Shown one piece after another: positions 48,272 to 57,595 of a DNA stretch of 64,000 nucleotides. The DNA comes from Pseudomonadota bacterium (lineage in GTDB: Bacteria > Pseudomonadota > Gammaproteobacteria > Burkholderiales > Chitinibacteraceae), in the NCBI GenBank assembly GCA_018261735.1, contig JAGTRM010000010.1, positions 1-64,000 of the forward strand, given 5' to 3'. The position numbers were made by a program, and so were the translations under genes. How positions within the stretch are numbered: the first letter of the stretch is position 1; every line of letters starts with the position of its first letter. Under the pieces are notes generated by a model. It was not told the DNA's origin. It searched no databases and saw only the letters and a program-made list of their open reading frames with translations.

Positions 48272-48479
48272 CGTGTTCCATTTCGAATCCGGTACCGATC
48301 ACTTTCAACCCGTAGGCGGCCTGAACATCCGCACCGACCTGTTCATCCAGCGTGGCTTGAGTGCGTTCGCGAGAGAGGCTGTCGCCCTGGCTGGCAATGA
48401 GACTGTTCACCCGATTGACAATATCCATGGCTTCAGCGCAGGGGTTCTGGGCGGTGACGCTGTAAATGACGAGGTTCAT
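48264..48479 (-). CDS. Hypothetical small protein, first of a two-gene unit
   Basis: This 71-residue protein (MNLVIYSVTAQNPCAEAMDI start, acidic end GFEMEHDE) is predicted mainly helical and soluble. AAGGA lies 7 bases before the ATG. Its stop overlaps the start of the next gene. I recognise no domain; its neighbourhood is the accessory segment between tRNA-Pro and rlmD. Confidence 0.55.
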   Translation of the reverse strand: MNLVIYSVTAQNPCAEAMDIVNRVNSLIASQGDSLSRERTQATLDEQVGADVQAAYGLKVIGTGFEMEHDE

Positions 48480-48731
48480 GATTTTTCCTTGTAGAACAGC
48501 CGGGAACTGGTGCCGCGAACTACTTTGTCTGCAGTTCATCTACTCAATATGGCGCATTTATTGGCGGAATCCACCGGATTGGCCGCCCAGCCGCACTGAT
48601 CTCCCCCAGACAGTCCAAGATCCGGACCCGCCCGTTGGGCCGGCAAGAAAATAATGGGATACCAGACGAAGCGGCGCAGTTGCGTAGCGGTTCCCGGTAT
48701 AATCCGCTTCTTTTCAAAGCCTTGATCCGCC

Positions 48732-50057
48732 ATGTCCACGCAAAAATATCCGCCCCGCATCGCCCAGATTGAATCGCTTGATTTCGAGGGCCATGGCGTG
48801 GCGCATATCGACGGCAAGACCATCTTTATCGATGGCGCGCTGCCCTTTGAAACCGTCGAATATTCCAGCTACCGCAAGAAACCGAATTTCGAAAACGCAC
48901 AGGCCATGGCGATCCTGAAGGAAAGCTTTGTGCGTACTACGCCGCGCTGCCCGCATTTCGGCGTCTGCGGCGGCTGCTCGATGCAACACATGGAATTCAC
49001 TGCACAGGTGGCGGCGAAACAGCGCGTGCTGGAAGAAAACCTCAAGCGCATCGGCAATGTGAATACCGAAACCCTGTTGCCGGCAATCTACGGCCCGGCT
49101 TGGGGCTACCGCAACCGCGCCCGGCTTTCGGCGCGCTACGTGGCCAAGAAGGGCACCGTGCTGGTCGGCTTCCATGAAAAGCGTTCGAGCTTCGTGGCCG
49201 ACATGAGCGAATGCCATGTGCTGCCGCCGCGCATTTCCGCACAACTGCCGGCGCTGCGCGAACTGGTGATGCAGCTTTCAATCCGCGAGCGCATGCCGCA
49301 GATCGAGCTTGCCGCCGGCGACAAGGTCGACGTGCTGGTGTTCCGCAACATGGATGCGATTACCGACGCCGACGAAGCGCTGTTCAAGGCCTACGCCGAC
49401 CTGTGGAACGTGCAGATCTGGCTGCAACCGAAAGGCCCGGATACCGCCTATCCGCTCTACCCGCTCGATGCCCCGGCGCTGACGTACAGCCTGCCGGAAT
49501 TCGGCGTGGTGATGCCGTTCAAGCCGACCGAGTTCACCCAGGTCAACCCGCACATCAACCGGGTGATGGTCGAACGCGCGATGCAGTTGCTCGATCCGCA
49601 GCTGGGCGAGCGCATTGCCGACATGTTCTGCGGCCTGGGCAACTTCACCCTGCCGATCGCCAAGAGCGGCGCCTGGGTGCTGGGCATGGAAGGCAGCCAG
49701 CAACTCGTCGATCGTGCGCTGGAAAATGCGCAGAAAAACGGTCTGGCCGAGCACACCGCGTTCCAGGTCGCCAACCTGTTCGAGATGACCGAGCACTGGC
49801 TGGCGAAACTGGGCCACTTCGACAAGATGCTGATCGATCCGCCGCGCGATGGCGCGATGGAACTGGTGAAATCGATTCCGGAAGCCGGTGGCCCCAAACG
49901 CATCGTCTACGTTTCCTGCAACCCGGCCACGCTGGCACGCGATGCCAATGTGCTGGTCAACGTGAAGGGCTACACGCTCAAAGCCGCCGGCGTGGTGAAC
50001 ATGTTCCCGCATACCGCGCACGTGGAAAGCATGGCATGGTTTGAAAAAGAATCCTGA
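48732..50057 (+). CDS. rlmD: 23S rRNA m5U1939 methyltransferase RlmD
   Basis: This 441-residue SAM-dependent enzyme has a TRAM-like N-terminal domain (about 8-65), an iron-sulfur site from C73, C79, C82 ([10 protein letters not shown]) plus the Cys in MSECHV (about 160), and a C-terminal methyltransferase domain ([24 protein letters not shown]). The catalytic Cys is in [18 protein letters not shown] at 48698-48703 lies shortly upstream, but no good -35 could be assigned. RlmCD-type alternatives cannot be fully excluded. Confidence 0.93.
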   Translation: MSTQKYPPRIAQIESLDFEGHGVAHIDGKTIFIDGALPFETVEYSSYRKKPNFENAQAMAILKESFVRTTPRCPHFGVCGGCSMQHMEFTAQVAAKQRVLEENLKRIGNVNTETLLPAIYGPAWGYRNRARLSARYVAKKGTVLVGFHEKRSSFVADMSECHVLPPRISAQLPALRELVMQLSIRERMPQIELAAGDKVDVLVFRNMDAITDADEALFKAYADLWNVQIWLQPKGPDTAYPLYPLDAPALTYSLPEFGVVMPFKPTEFTQVNPHINRVMVERAMQLLDPQLGERIADMFCGLGNFTLPIAKSGAWVLGMEGSQQLVDRALENAQKNGLAEHTAFQVANLFEMTEHWLAKLGHFDKMLIDPPRDGAMELVKSIPEAGGPKRIVYVSCNPATLARDANVLVNVKGYTLKAAGVVNMFPHTAHVESMAWFEKES

Positions 50058-50076
50058 CACGTTGTTTCTCGACACG

Positions 50077-50099
50077 CCGCGCCACGGCACAAGGCGCGG
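50077..50099 (+). terminator. Weak hairpin after rlmD
   Basis: CCGCGCC (50077-50083) and GGCGCGG (50093-50099) form a 7-bp GC-only stem with a 9-nt loop. No T-run follows, so terminator function is uncertain. Confidence 0.35.
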
Positions 50100-50254
50100 T
50101 TCCGGCATCTGGCTGCAACTTCGCCACAGGTCAAACAGAGTGTGCGGATCGTCTGAGCAAACAGCCGCTATCCAGATTCAACCTTTTAATCCCCATTTGA
50201 AATGCTTGTTCCGCGCACCTCTGGGAAACCAGAAACCGAGGGAGGTTTATCACC

Positions 50255-52504
50255 ATGAATAAAGCGCCTCCCCAAAATTTTTCTTTGGCCGTGCTTCGAA
50301 ACCTTGTTGAGCTTGTTCCAATCCGTATTTTCTGGAAAGACTGCGAATCCCGCCACCTCGGCTGCAACGCCCTGTTTGCCCACGACGCCGGCTTGAGCAG
50401 CGCCCAGGAATTGATCGGAAAATCCGACTTTGACATGGTCTGGAAGGACCAGGCCGAGTTGTATCGCGCCGACGACAAGCTGGTGATGGAGACCGGCATT
50501 CCCAAGCTGGGTTATGAAGAACCCCAGGAAGCGCCTGACGGAACGATACACTGGCGGCTCACCTCCAAGGTGCCGTTGCGCGATGCCAAACAGGAAATCA
50601 TCGGGGTATTGGGGATTTATTCGGACATCACCGAGCGCAAACACGCCGAACAAAACCAGCACCGGCTTGCCCGGGCATTCAGACTGCTGAGTGAATGCAA
50701 TACTGCACTGGTCCATGCACAGAGCGAACAAGGATTACTCGGTGAAATCTGCCGCCTGGTCGTGGAAACGGGCAGTTATCAGGCAGCCTGGGTGAGCTTC
50801 GCAGAAAATGATCCCGACAAATCTGTACGCTTGGTCGCTCAATCCGGTTTTGAACTGGGCTATTTGAGCAGCGCCAATATCACCTGGGCCGACACGCCGC
50901 GCGGGCAAGGCCCAACCGGCACCGCAATCAGGACCGGACAGACCGTTGTCGACCAGAATTGCCCGAAAAATCCCCGCATGGATCCCTGGCGCGAAGCCAT
51001 CACCCGGAACGGTTTTCAATCCGGAATCGGGCTTCCGCTGGTTTGCAAGAATCAGGTATGGGGCGCACTGTGTATTTATTCGAAAGAACTAAATGCCTTC
51101 AACCCCGAAGAAGTCGGGCTGCTGGAAGAGCTTGCCAGCAACCTGGCCTATGGCATCGAAGCCTTGCGTATCCACGCCGAACACCAGGAAGCCGAGAAGA
51201 AACTGGCATTCCTGGCCTACCATGATCCCTTGACGGGCATACCCAATCGCTTGCTGTTGCGCGACCGTTTCGACCAAGCACTCGCCCTGGCCAATCGCGA
51301 GCGGTTCGGCGCTGCCCTGTTCTATCTCGATCTGGATAATTTCAAGCTGATCAACGACAGCCTGGGTGACAGCTATGGCGACCGCTTGCTGGTTCAAGTC
51401 GCGGAAAGGCTGAAAACGTGTATCCGCGATACCGATACGATCAGCCGTCAGAACGGCGATGAATTCATCATCCTGCTGAACAATGTACGCAACCCGGGCA
51501 TCATCGAAGCCATTGCCGAAAACATCACCGATTCCTTCAGCGAACCTTTCCATCTTGACGAACACTCGGTGAACACCTCCATCAGCATCGGCATCAGCCT
51601 TTTCCCCAACGATGGCAAACAGCTGGATGGCCTGCTCAAAAACGCAAACGTTGCGCTTTACCACGCCAAGGAAGCCGGACGGAACACCTATCGTTTTTTC
51701 TCTGAAAAGATGAACATCGATGCGCTGCAGCACATGCAGTTGCAGGGCCAGTTGCGCAACGCGCTGAAAAAACAGGAATTGCTGCTGCATTACCAGCCGC
51801 AGATCGATATCGCCAGCGGACGCATCATCGGCGCCGAGGCCTTGCTGCGCTGGCAACACCCGGAGCAGGGGCTTATCGCGCCGGCAAAATTCATCCCGCT
51901 CGCCGAACGCAGCGGCCTGATCATCCCCATTGGCGAATGGGTGCTCAATGAAGCCTGCCGACAAGCGCAAGCCTGGAGCCGAATCCATCACCTTCCACCG
52001 ATGATCATCGCGGTCAATCTCTCCGCGCTGCAATTCAAGCGCGGCAACCTGCTTGAAACCGTGACCCGCGCGCTCGTCCGCTCGGGATTGCCGGCCAGCC
52101 AGCTGGAACTGGAACTGACGGAATCGATCCTGCTGCAAGACATGGAGATGGTCATGAAAACGCTGGGCGGCCTGAAAGCCATTGGCGTCAAGCTCTCCAT
52201 CGATGACTTCGGAACGGGTTATTCCAGCCTGTCTTATCTGCAGCGGCTGGATGTGGACAAACTCAAGATCGACCAATCCTTCGTGCGCGATCTGATGGAA
52301 GATGCCGACGACGCATCGATCGTGAAAGCGATTATCCAGCTCGGCCAGACCCTGCAGCTGACCACCATCGCCGAAGGGGTGGAAACCGTCGCCCAGCTCG
52401 ATATCCTGAAAAACAATCGCTGCGACCAGTATCAGGGCTATCTGTTCAGCCGCCCGCTTCCCGCGGAAGAATTTGCCAGCCTGTACAACAGCAGAGCGCG
52501 GTAG
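50255..52504 (+). CDS. PAS-GAF-GGDEF-EAL cyclic-di-GMP signalling protein
   Basis: This 749-residue cytoplasmic protein has PAS (about 10-130), GAF (about 145-310), GGDEF (about 315-485) and EAL (about 495-745) domains. The GGDEF signature reads NGDEF (400-404), so cyclase activity is uncertain. The EAL side keeps EALLRW (528-533), VNLSALQF, ELTES, IDDFGTGYSS, LKIDQSF and EGVET, hence probably an active c-di-GMP phosphodiesterase. No membrane span is seen. GGAGG lies upstream of the start. It could influence Tad-pilus attachment, but nothing local proves it. Confidence 0.94.
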   Translation: MNKAPPQNFSLAVLRNLVELVPIRIFWKDCESRHLGCNALFAHDAGLSSAQELIGKSDFDMVWKDQAELYRADDKLVMETGIPKLGYEEPQEAPDGTIHWRLTSKVPLRDAKQEIIGVLGIYSDITERKHAEQNQHRLARAFRLLSECNTALVHAQSEQGLLGEICRLVVETGSYQAAWVSFAENDPDKSVRLVAQSGFELGYLSSANITWADTPRGQGPTGTAIRTGQTVVDQNCPKNPRMDPWREAITRNGFQSGIGLPLVCKNQVWGALCIYSKELNAFNPEEVGLLEELASNLAYGIEALRIHAEHQEAEKKLAFLAYHDPLTGIPNRLLLRDRFDQALALANRERFGAALFYLDLDNFKLINDSLGDSYGDRLLVQVAERLKTCIRDTDTISRQNGDEFIILLNNVRNPGIIEAIAENITDSFSEPFHLDEHSVNTSISIGISLFPNDGKQLDGLLKNANVALYHAKEAGRNTYRFFSEKMNIDALQHMQLQGQLRNALKKQELLLHYQPQIDIASGRIIGAEALLRWQHPEQGLIAPAKFIPLAERSGLIIPIGEWVLNEACRQAQAWSRIHHLPPMIIAVNLSALQFKRGNLLETVTRALVRSGLPASQLELELTESILLQDMEMVMKTLGGLKAIGVKLSIDDFGTGYSSLSYLQRLDVDKLKIDQSFVRDLMEDADDASIVKAIIQLGQTLQLTTIAEGVETVAQLDILKNNRCDQYQGYLFSRPLPAEEFASLYNSRAR

Positions 52505-52532
52505 CCGTTCGAGCCACTGCTTGTCCGCGCGC

Positions 52533-53480
52533 TCACGATCCTGTCGGCCAGAGTTGGCGCGCCTGGGCACGCAGGGCATCGGCCACCATGCGCATGGCAG
52601 GCGTGGGCAAGCGGCTTTTTCGGCTGATCAGGCCAAATGGCGTCAGCCGGCCCGACAGCGGCACGGGCAGGCGCGACAACACGCCCAGCTCGCGATAATA
52701 CTCAACCAGCGTCAGCGGCATCAGCGCGATCATGTCGGTCTGCTGCAACAGTGACACGGTCAGCATGGTCGAGGCGGTTTCCACCAGATTGAGGGGCGTG
52801 GCCACCTGCGCCTCGCGAAATATCTGGTTGTAGATCTCCCGCAGCGGGGTCGGCTGTGATTGCACCACCCAGGGATATTCCGCCAGGCTGGCCAGCGTGG
52901 CCTGGGGATTCTGCATTTGCGGGTGTCCGGTGCGCGCCACGATCTGGATCACCTCTTCCCCGAACGGTTCGAAATTCACCCCGTCGTGCGACCAGCCCTG
53001 CGGAATGCGCGCCACCAGCAAATCCAGCTGATCATGCCCCAGCGCCTGCAACAGCACATCGCTGGTATCGATCACCACGGTGATATTCAGCTTCGGGTGG
53101 CTTTGCTTGAGCCTGGCGATCGCGCCAGGCAGCAGCCCCCCGGTCAACGATCCCATCGCCCCGATGCGGATCTTGCCCAGATTGCCCGATTTCAGCGCCA
53201 CCATTTCCTCATGCAGCCCGCCCAGATCGGCATACACCAGTTGGGCGTAACGTAGCGCGGCCTCGCCCAGCATGTTGGGCACCAATCCTTTGGGTGTGCG
53301 GGTAAACAACGGCTCGCCCATCAAGTCTTCCAGTTCGCGCAAGGCCTTGGTTACCGCCGGCTGTGTCAGCGCCATGGCTTCGGCCGCCTGGCGTAGCGAT
53401 CCCTTATCCGACAACACATACAGTAGTTGCAAATGCCGCATGCGCAGCCGGTTTTTCAGCAAACCCAGCGGATTGACCAT
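52533..53480 (-). CDS. LysR-family regulator of the sugar-acid island
   Basis: This 315-residue LysR-type protein has a winged helix-turn-helix (about 12-70, SDKGSLRQAAEAMALTQPAVTKAL) and a substrate-binding domain (about 100-305). It resembles the GbpR/galactose-binding-regulator branch often paired with sugar or aromatic transport genes. It is divergent from the TRAP operon and is the likely regulator of it. Confidence 0.9.
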   Translation of the reverse strand: MVNPLGLLKNRLRMRHLQLLYVLSDKGSLRQAAEAMALTQPAVTKALRELEDLMGEPLFTRTPKGLVPNMLGEAALRYAQLVYADLGGLHEEMVALKSGNLGKIRIGAMGSLTGGLLPGAIARLKQSHPKLNITVVIDTSDVLLQALGHDQLDLLVARIPQGWSHDGVNFEPFGEEVIQIVARTGHPQMQNPQATLASLAEYPWVVQSQPTPLREIYNQIFREAQVATPLNLVETASTMLTVSLLQQTDMIALMPLTLVEYYRELGVLSRLPVPLSGRLTPFGLISRKSRLPTPAMRMVADALRAQARQLWPTGS

Positions 53481-53542
53481 ACGAGCGATAACTCCTGGTT
53501 ATAGGGGTAGTCAATAAATTCAATTTCTTCGCCCGAAATCAT

Positions 53543-53586
53543 AGAGCAGACTCTGTAGTGCGGAAAGACAACTTACGTAAATAAGA
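53543..53586. promoter_or_regulatory. Candidate regulator-binding sites in the LysR/dctP gap
   Basis: The 178-bp divergent gap contains AGAG/CTCT (53543-53554) and the palindrome TTACGTAA (53573-53580) within a longer CTTA-N6-TAAG. These are plausible LysR contact sites; assignment is by position only. Confidence 0.3.
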
Positions 53587-53658
53587 TCATTTCTCGTCAT
53601 GCCAAACCCCGCAAGGTCATCCGCACATTCTCACACTCACAGGAAGAGGGTTTTCAAA

Positions 53659-54666
53659 ATGCGCAAAGCTTTGGTAACAAAACGTTCCTTTTTGTCTCGT
53701 GCCTGCCTGACCGGCGTCGCCATCTCCTTGCTGACCTGCAGCGGCCTGAGCATGGCGGCAGCCAAGTACACCATCAAAGTGGCCTACGAAAACAATCCGG
53801 GTGAACCGCTCGACCTGGCGGCAAAAGAATGGGCGCGCGCCTTCAAGGAAAAAACCAAGGGGCAGGCCGAACTGCAGCTTTTCCCCAGCTCGGCCCTGGG
53901 CGCCAAAAAGGATGTGATGCAGCAGATGCAACTCGGCAGCGGCGTTATCACCATTACCGATGGCGGTTTTCTGGCGGATTACGTTCCCGATTTCGGCATC
54001 CTGATGGGCCCGTATCTGGCCAACGACTACAAGGACCTGTTCAAGCTGGCCAAGTCGCCGTGGTTTGCCGACATGTCCAACAAGCTGGCCGGTAAGGGCC
54101 TGCGGATCGTCACCTCCAACTGGCTGTATGGCACTCGCCACTTCCTGCTCAAGAAGCCTGCCAAGACTCCCTCCGAACTGAAGGGCGTGAAGCTGCGCTC
54201 GCCGAACAATCGCATCCAGATCGAGGCTATCCAGTCCATGGGGGCAACACCCACCCCGATGCCGCTCTCCGATGTTTATCCGGCACTCTCGACCGGCGTG
54301 ATTGACGGAACAGAAAGCCCGATCAACGTTTTCTATTCCATGAAAGCGTATGAAACGGCGAAATACCTGGTGAAGACCGCGTACATCCACAACATCTCGC
54401 AGTGGGTCATCGGTGAAAAATACTACGCCAAGCTCCCTGCCGACATTCAGAAAGCCTTGATGGAATCGGCAGATATTGGCGGCAACTTCATGACCAACAG
54501 CGTGGTTTCCGCAGAACAAGATGCCGTGGAAAAACTGAAGAAGGAAGGCGTCACCATTATCGAAGTGGACCGCGAAGCCTTCAAGAAAGCGGCCATGGTG
54601 ACCTATAGCAAGTTCCCGGAATGGACGCCCGGCCTGTATGAAAAAGTGCAGGGCTACATGAAGTAA
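53659..54666 (+). CDS. dctP: TRAP transporter substrate-binding protein (DctP family)
   Basis: This 335-residue periplasmic protein has a signal peptide to about residue 35 (ending LSMAAA) and the DctP fold: YTIKVAYENNPGEPLDLAA, GTRHFLLKKPAKTPSELKGVKLRSP with the substrate-binding Arg, and LSTGVIDGTESPINVF. It delivers an organic or sugar acid to the DctQM permease encoded directly downstream. Start ATG 53659 follows GGAAGAGGG. The adjacent sugar-acid dehydratase suggests the substrate is an aldonate-type acid. Confidence 0.93.
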   Translation: MRKALVTKRSFLSRACLTGVAISLLTCSGLSMAAAKYTIKVAYENNPGEPLDLAAKEWARAFKEKTKGQAELQLFPSSALGAKKDVMQQMQLGSGVITITDGGFLADYVPDFGILMGPYLANDYKDLFKLAKSPWFADMSNKLAGKGLRIVTSNWLYGTRHFLLKKPAKTPSELKGVKLRSPNNRIQIEAIQSMGATPTPMPLSDVYPALSTGVIDGTESPINVFYSMKAYETAKYLVKTAYIHNISQWVIGEKYYAKLPADIQKALMESADIGGNFMTNSVVSAEQDAVEKLKKEGVTIIEVDREAFKKAAMVTYSKFPEWTPGLYEKVQGYMK

Positions 54667-54763
54667 GCACGGTTCCAATTCCGTTCCGCCGCAGTGGCCT
54701 GCATTGGCAAGCCACTGCCTCCCTGGTTGCTTCATTCCATCCATCACCACGCGCGGAGATGAC

Positions 54764-55240
54764 ATGAGAAAAAAATTGCTGGGCGCTCTTGACGACAGGC
54801 TGGCCAATTTGTGCACGCTGTTCATCGTCATTATCACGGTATGGGCGGTATTCACCCGCTACATGCTCAACAGCCCCATTCTGTGGGTCGAGGAAATCCT
54901 GCTTGCCGCCTATATCTGGGCAATCATGCTGGGCGCTGCGGCTGCCATGAAACGCAGGAAACATATCAGCATCGATGTCTTCTTCACGATGCTTCCGCCC
55001 AAAGCCCAACGCTATGCGCAGCTCATGAACGATGCGATCAGCATCGTGGTGCTGGTGGTGTTCGGCTGGCTGGGTCTGGAGCTGGCCATGGAATCGGGCG
55101 GAAAAATCACCCCGATCCTCGGTGTCTCCTACATCTATCTCAATCTTGCAATTCCGGTCGGGTCGTTCTGGATGGCGATTTACCTGGTCATCCACATGAT
55201 CAACGACATGCGCAAACAGGCAGAAGGAGAAAACAAATGA
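54764..55240 (+). CDS. dctQ: TRAP transporter small permease (DctQ family)
   Basis: This 158-residue inner-membrane subunit has four spans and the family features VFTRYMLNSPILWVEEILLA and KRRKHISIDVF. GGAGATGAC immediately precedes ATG 54764. Its stop overlaps the dctM start (ATGA). Confidence 0.92.
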   Translation: MRKKLLGALDDRLANLCTLFIVIITVWAVFTRYMLNSPILWVEEILLAAYIWAIMLGAAAAMKRRKHISIDVFFTMLPPKAQRYAQLMNDAISIVVLVVFGWLGLELAMESGGKITPILGVSYIYLNLAIPVGSFWMAIYLVIHMINDMRKQAEGENK

Positions 55241-56514
55241 GTGTCGGCATTGCATGCCTCGTTTTGATTACCGGATTCGTCATCAACATTCCGGTCTTTA
55301 TTGCCGTCATCGCCGCCATCGTGTCCTACTTCTTCCTGGCAGGCGATGCCAGTCCGATGATTGCCGCCCAGCGCATCGTGGGCGCATCCGAAAACACCAC
55401 CTTGCTGGCTATCCCGTTTTTTATCTTTCTCGGCAACTTGCTTAACCATGCCGGCATCACCCGGCGCCTGCTGAAGCTGGCCGAAATCCTGACCGGGCAT
55501 ATGAAAGGCGGTCTCGCACAGTCCAATGTGATGCTCAGCACCCTTATGGGCGGCATGTCGGCATCCAACGTGGCCGATTGCGCCATGCTGTGCAAGATGC
55601 TGGTGCCCGAGATGACCAAGCTGGGCTATGGCCGCGCCTTTTCCACGGCAGTGACTGCCGCCGGCTCGCTGATCACCCCGATCATTCCGCCCGGCATGGC
55701 GCTGATCATCTATGCCTACGTGGCCGATGTCTCGGTCGGCAAGATGTTCATGTCCGGGGTTGTTCCCGGAATCATGTGCGCCATTGCCCTCATGGTCACG
55801 ATCGCCATCGTGGCCAGGGTTCGCGGCTACAAACCGGCGCGTGCACACGGCCCGACATGGCATGAATTCTGGCACGCACTCAAGGGCGCTTCCGGAGCTT
55901 TGACGCTGGTTCTGGTGATTCTGGGCGGCATCCGGCTGGGAGTATTCACGCCCACCGAAGCAGGTGCCGTTGCCGTGGCCTACGTCATCTTCCTCGGGGT
56001 GTTCGTCTACAAGGAATTGAAGTTGCCCCACCTGAAAGAGGCATTGCTGGAAACCTCGCTCTCCACCGCGACCATCATGCTGATCATCATGGCCTGCTCG
56101 GCACTGGCCTGGCTGTTTACCTGGGAGCAACTCTCGCAATCGGTCGCCGGCTTCATCACCGGCTATTCAAGCAACCCCTACGTGTTCCTGATGGTACTGA
56201 ATGTCTTCCTGCTGATCCTGGGCATGTTTATCGAAGGCAATGCCGCCATCATCGTGCTGGTGCCGCTGCTGATGCCCACCGTCAAGCTGCTTGGCATCGA
56301 CCCGATCCACTTCGGCCTGATGATGATCCTGAACCTGGCTATCGGTTGCCTGACCCCGCCCATGGGCACGGTGATGTTCGTCGCCAACTCGATTACCGGC
56401 ACCAAGGTCGGAGAATTCTGCAGGGAAGGCTTCCCGCTGTTCGTCGCTCTGATCGTCTGCCTGTTGCTGGTGACCTTCATACCGGCGATTTCCACCTGGC
56501 TGCCTTATCTCTGA
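55237..56514 (+). CDS. dctM: TRAP transporter large permease (DctM family)
   Basis: This 425-residue large permease has about 12 spans and uses a sodium gradient for uptake. Family motifs seen are AIPFFIFLGNLLNHAGITRR, TLMGGMSASNVADCAMLCKM, GSLITPIIPPGMALIIYAY and LGMFIEGNAAIIVLVPLLMP. The true start is ATG 55237, overlapping dctQ; a long upstream frame inside dctQ is a shadow. It is followed 25 bp later by a dehydrogenase gene. Confidence 0.95.
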   Translation: MSVGIACLVLITGFVINIPVFIAVIAAIVSYFFLAGDASPMIAAQRIVGASENTTLLAIPFFIFLGNLLNHAGITRRLLKLAEILTGHMKGGLAQSNVMLSTLMGGMSASNVADCAMLCKMLVPEMTKLGYGRAFSTAVTAAGSLITPIIPPGMALIIYAYVADVSVGKMFMSGVVPGIMCAIALMVTIAIVARVRGYKPARAHGPTWHEFWHALKGASGALTLVLVILGGIRLGVFTPTEAGAVAVAYVIFLGVFVYKELKLPHLKEALLETSLSTATIMLIIMACSALAWLFTWEQLSQSVAGFITGYSSNPYVFLMVLNVFLLILGMFIEGNAAIIVLVPLLMPTVKLLGIDPIHFGLMMILNLAIGCLTPPMGTVMFVANSITGTKVGEFCREGFPLFVALIVCLLLVTFIPAISTWLPYL

Positions 56515-56539
56515 TCTCACCACCGGACAGGTAAACAAC

Positions 56540-57559
56540 ATGAAAGCCGTACAACTCAAGAATCCCGGCAATATCAGCATCGAGGATATCCCGCAGACTC
56601 TGCGCGCCAAGGATGAGATTCTGGTCAAGGTACGCAGCATGGGCATCTGCGGCTCGGATATCGGCGCTTATCGGGGGGTGAACCCGCTGGTGACTTACCC
56701 GCGCATCATCGGCCACGAAATTGCCGGTGAAGTGGTCGAACTGCCGGAAAACGAAACCGGACTGAAAGCGGGGGATCGCGTGCTGCTCGAGCCGTATGTG
56801 TACTGCGGCACGTGCTATCCGTGCTCGATCGGCCACACCAACTGCTGCGAGAACCTGACCGTGCGCGGCGTACATATCGAAGGCGGCATGGCGGAATACG
56901 TCTCGCACCCGCGCCACCTGATCCACAAGGTGCCGGACAGCATTCCCTGGCATCTGGTTCCTATGGCCGAACCATTGGTGATTGCCATGCACGCCATCAG
57001 GCAATCCGAAACCCGAGCCGGCGAACATGTGGTGATTACCGGCGCGGGCCAGATCGGCTTGCTGGCGGCGCAATATGCACTGAGCCTCGGCGCGGTTCCC
57101 ATCATCGTGGACCCTGTCGACGAGCGCCTGGCGCTCTCGCGCAAGCTGGATATCCCGCACACGATCAACCCGGTCAGCAGCGATTCCCTATCCGAAATAT
57201 GGGCGATCACGGGCGGACGCATGGCCGAAGTGGTCATAGAGGCATCCGGCGATGCGCGGGCGATTCGCAGCGCGATCGATTACGTGTCCTACGCCGGCCG
57301 CATTTCGCTGGTCGGCTGGCCCAAGAGCGACATCCCGCTGCCCACCGCTCTGTTCACCAAGAAGGAACTCACGATTCGCGGTTCGCGCAACAGCGCGGGG
57401 CAGTTCCCGGAAAGCCTGCGTCTGATCGCCGAGGGCAAGGTCAATGTCGCCGCGCTGTTGACCCAAACCGTGTCGTTCCTGGATCTGCCCAATACGGTCA
57501 AGGCGATTTCCGAGCACCCGGAAAAATTCCTCAAGGTCGTCGGCACCTTCGACATCTAA
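56540..57559 (+). CDS. Zinc-dependent MDR dehydrogenase, LgoD/RspB-like
   Basis: This 339-residue medium-chain dehydrogenase has catalytic zinc ligands in GICGSDIGAY and GHEIAGEV and the structural-zinc lobe in CGTCYPCSIGHTNCC. The NAD-binding loop is VVITGAGQIGLLAAQ. Overall pattern, including KKELTIRGSRNSAGQFPESL, resembles E. coli YjjN/LgoD (L-galactonate 5-dehydrogenase) and RspB. In this operon it probably oxidises a sugar acid or polyol imported by DctPQM. The exact substrate cannot be read from sequence. Confidence 0.87.
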   Translation: MKAVQLKNPGNISIEDIPQTLRAKDEILVKVRSMGICGSDIGAYRGVNPLVTYPRIIGHEIAGEVVELPENETGLKAGDRVLLEPYVYCGTCYPCSIGHTNCCENLTVRGVHIEGGMAEYVSHPRHLIHKVPDSIPWHLVPMAEPLVIAMHAIRQSETRAGEHVVITGAGQIGLLAAQYALSLGAVPIIVDPVDERLALSRKLDIPHTINPVSSDSLSEIWAITGGRMAEVVIEASGDARAIRSAIDYVSYAGRISLVGWPKSDIPLPTALFTKKELTIRGSRNSAGQFPESLRLIAEGKVNVAALLTQTVSFLDLPNTVKAISEHPEKFLKVVGTFDI

Positions 57560-57595
57560 AACAACTTCATCCATCAAACTGGAGCACTCACCATT

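Noticed and set aside
48537..48660. Possible coding remnant upstream of rlmD on either strand
   Set aside because: No homology recognised, no start with a ribosome site, and only short open frames.
48680..48703. Full promoter for rlmD using TTGCGT and TATAAT
   Set aside because: The spacing is only 12 bp; only the -10 box is credible.
45225..48718. Similar sequences GGTATAATCCGGCTTCTTT (45226) and GGTATAATCCGCTTCTTTT (48697) flanking the exporter segment, resembling a direct repeat
   Set aside because: They differ by an indel, and each is simply the -10 region upstream of tRNA-Pro and rlmD. No integrase gene accompanies them.
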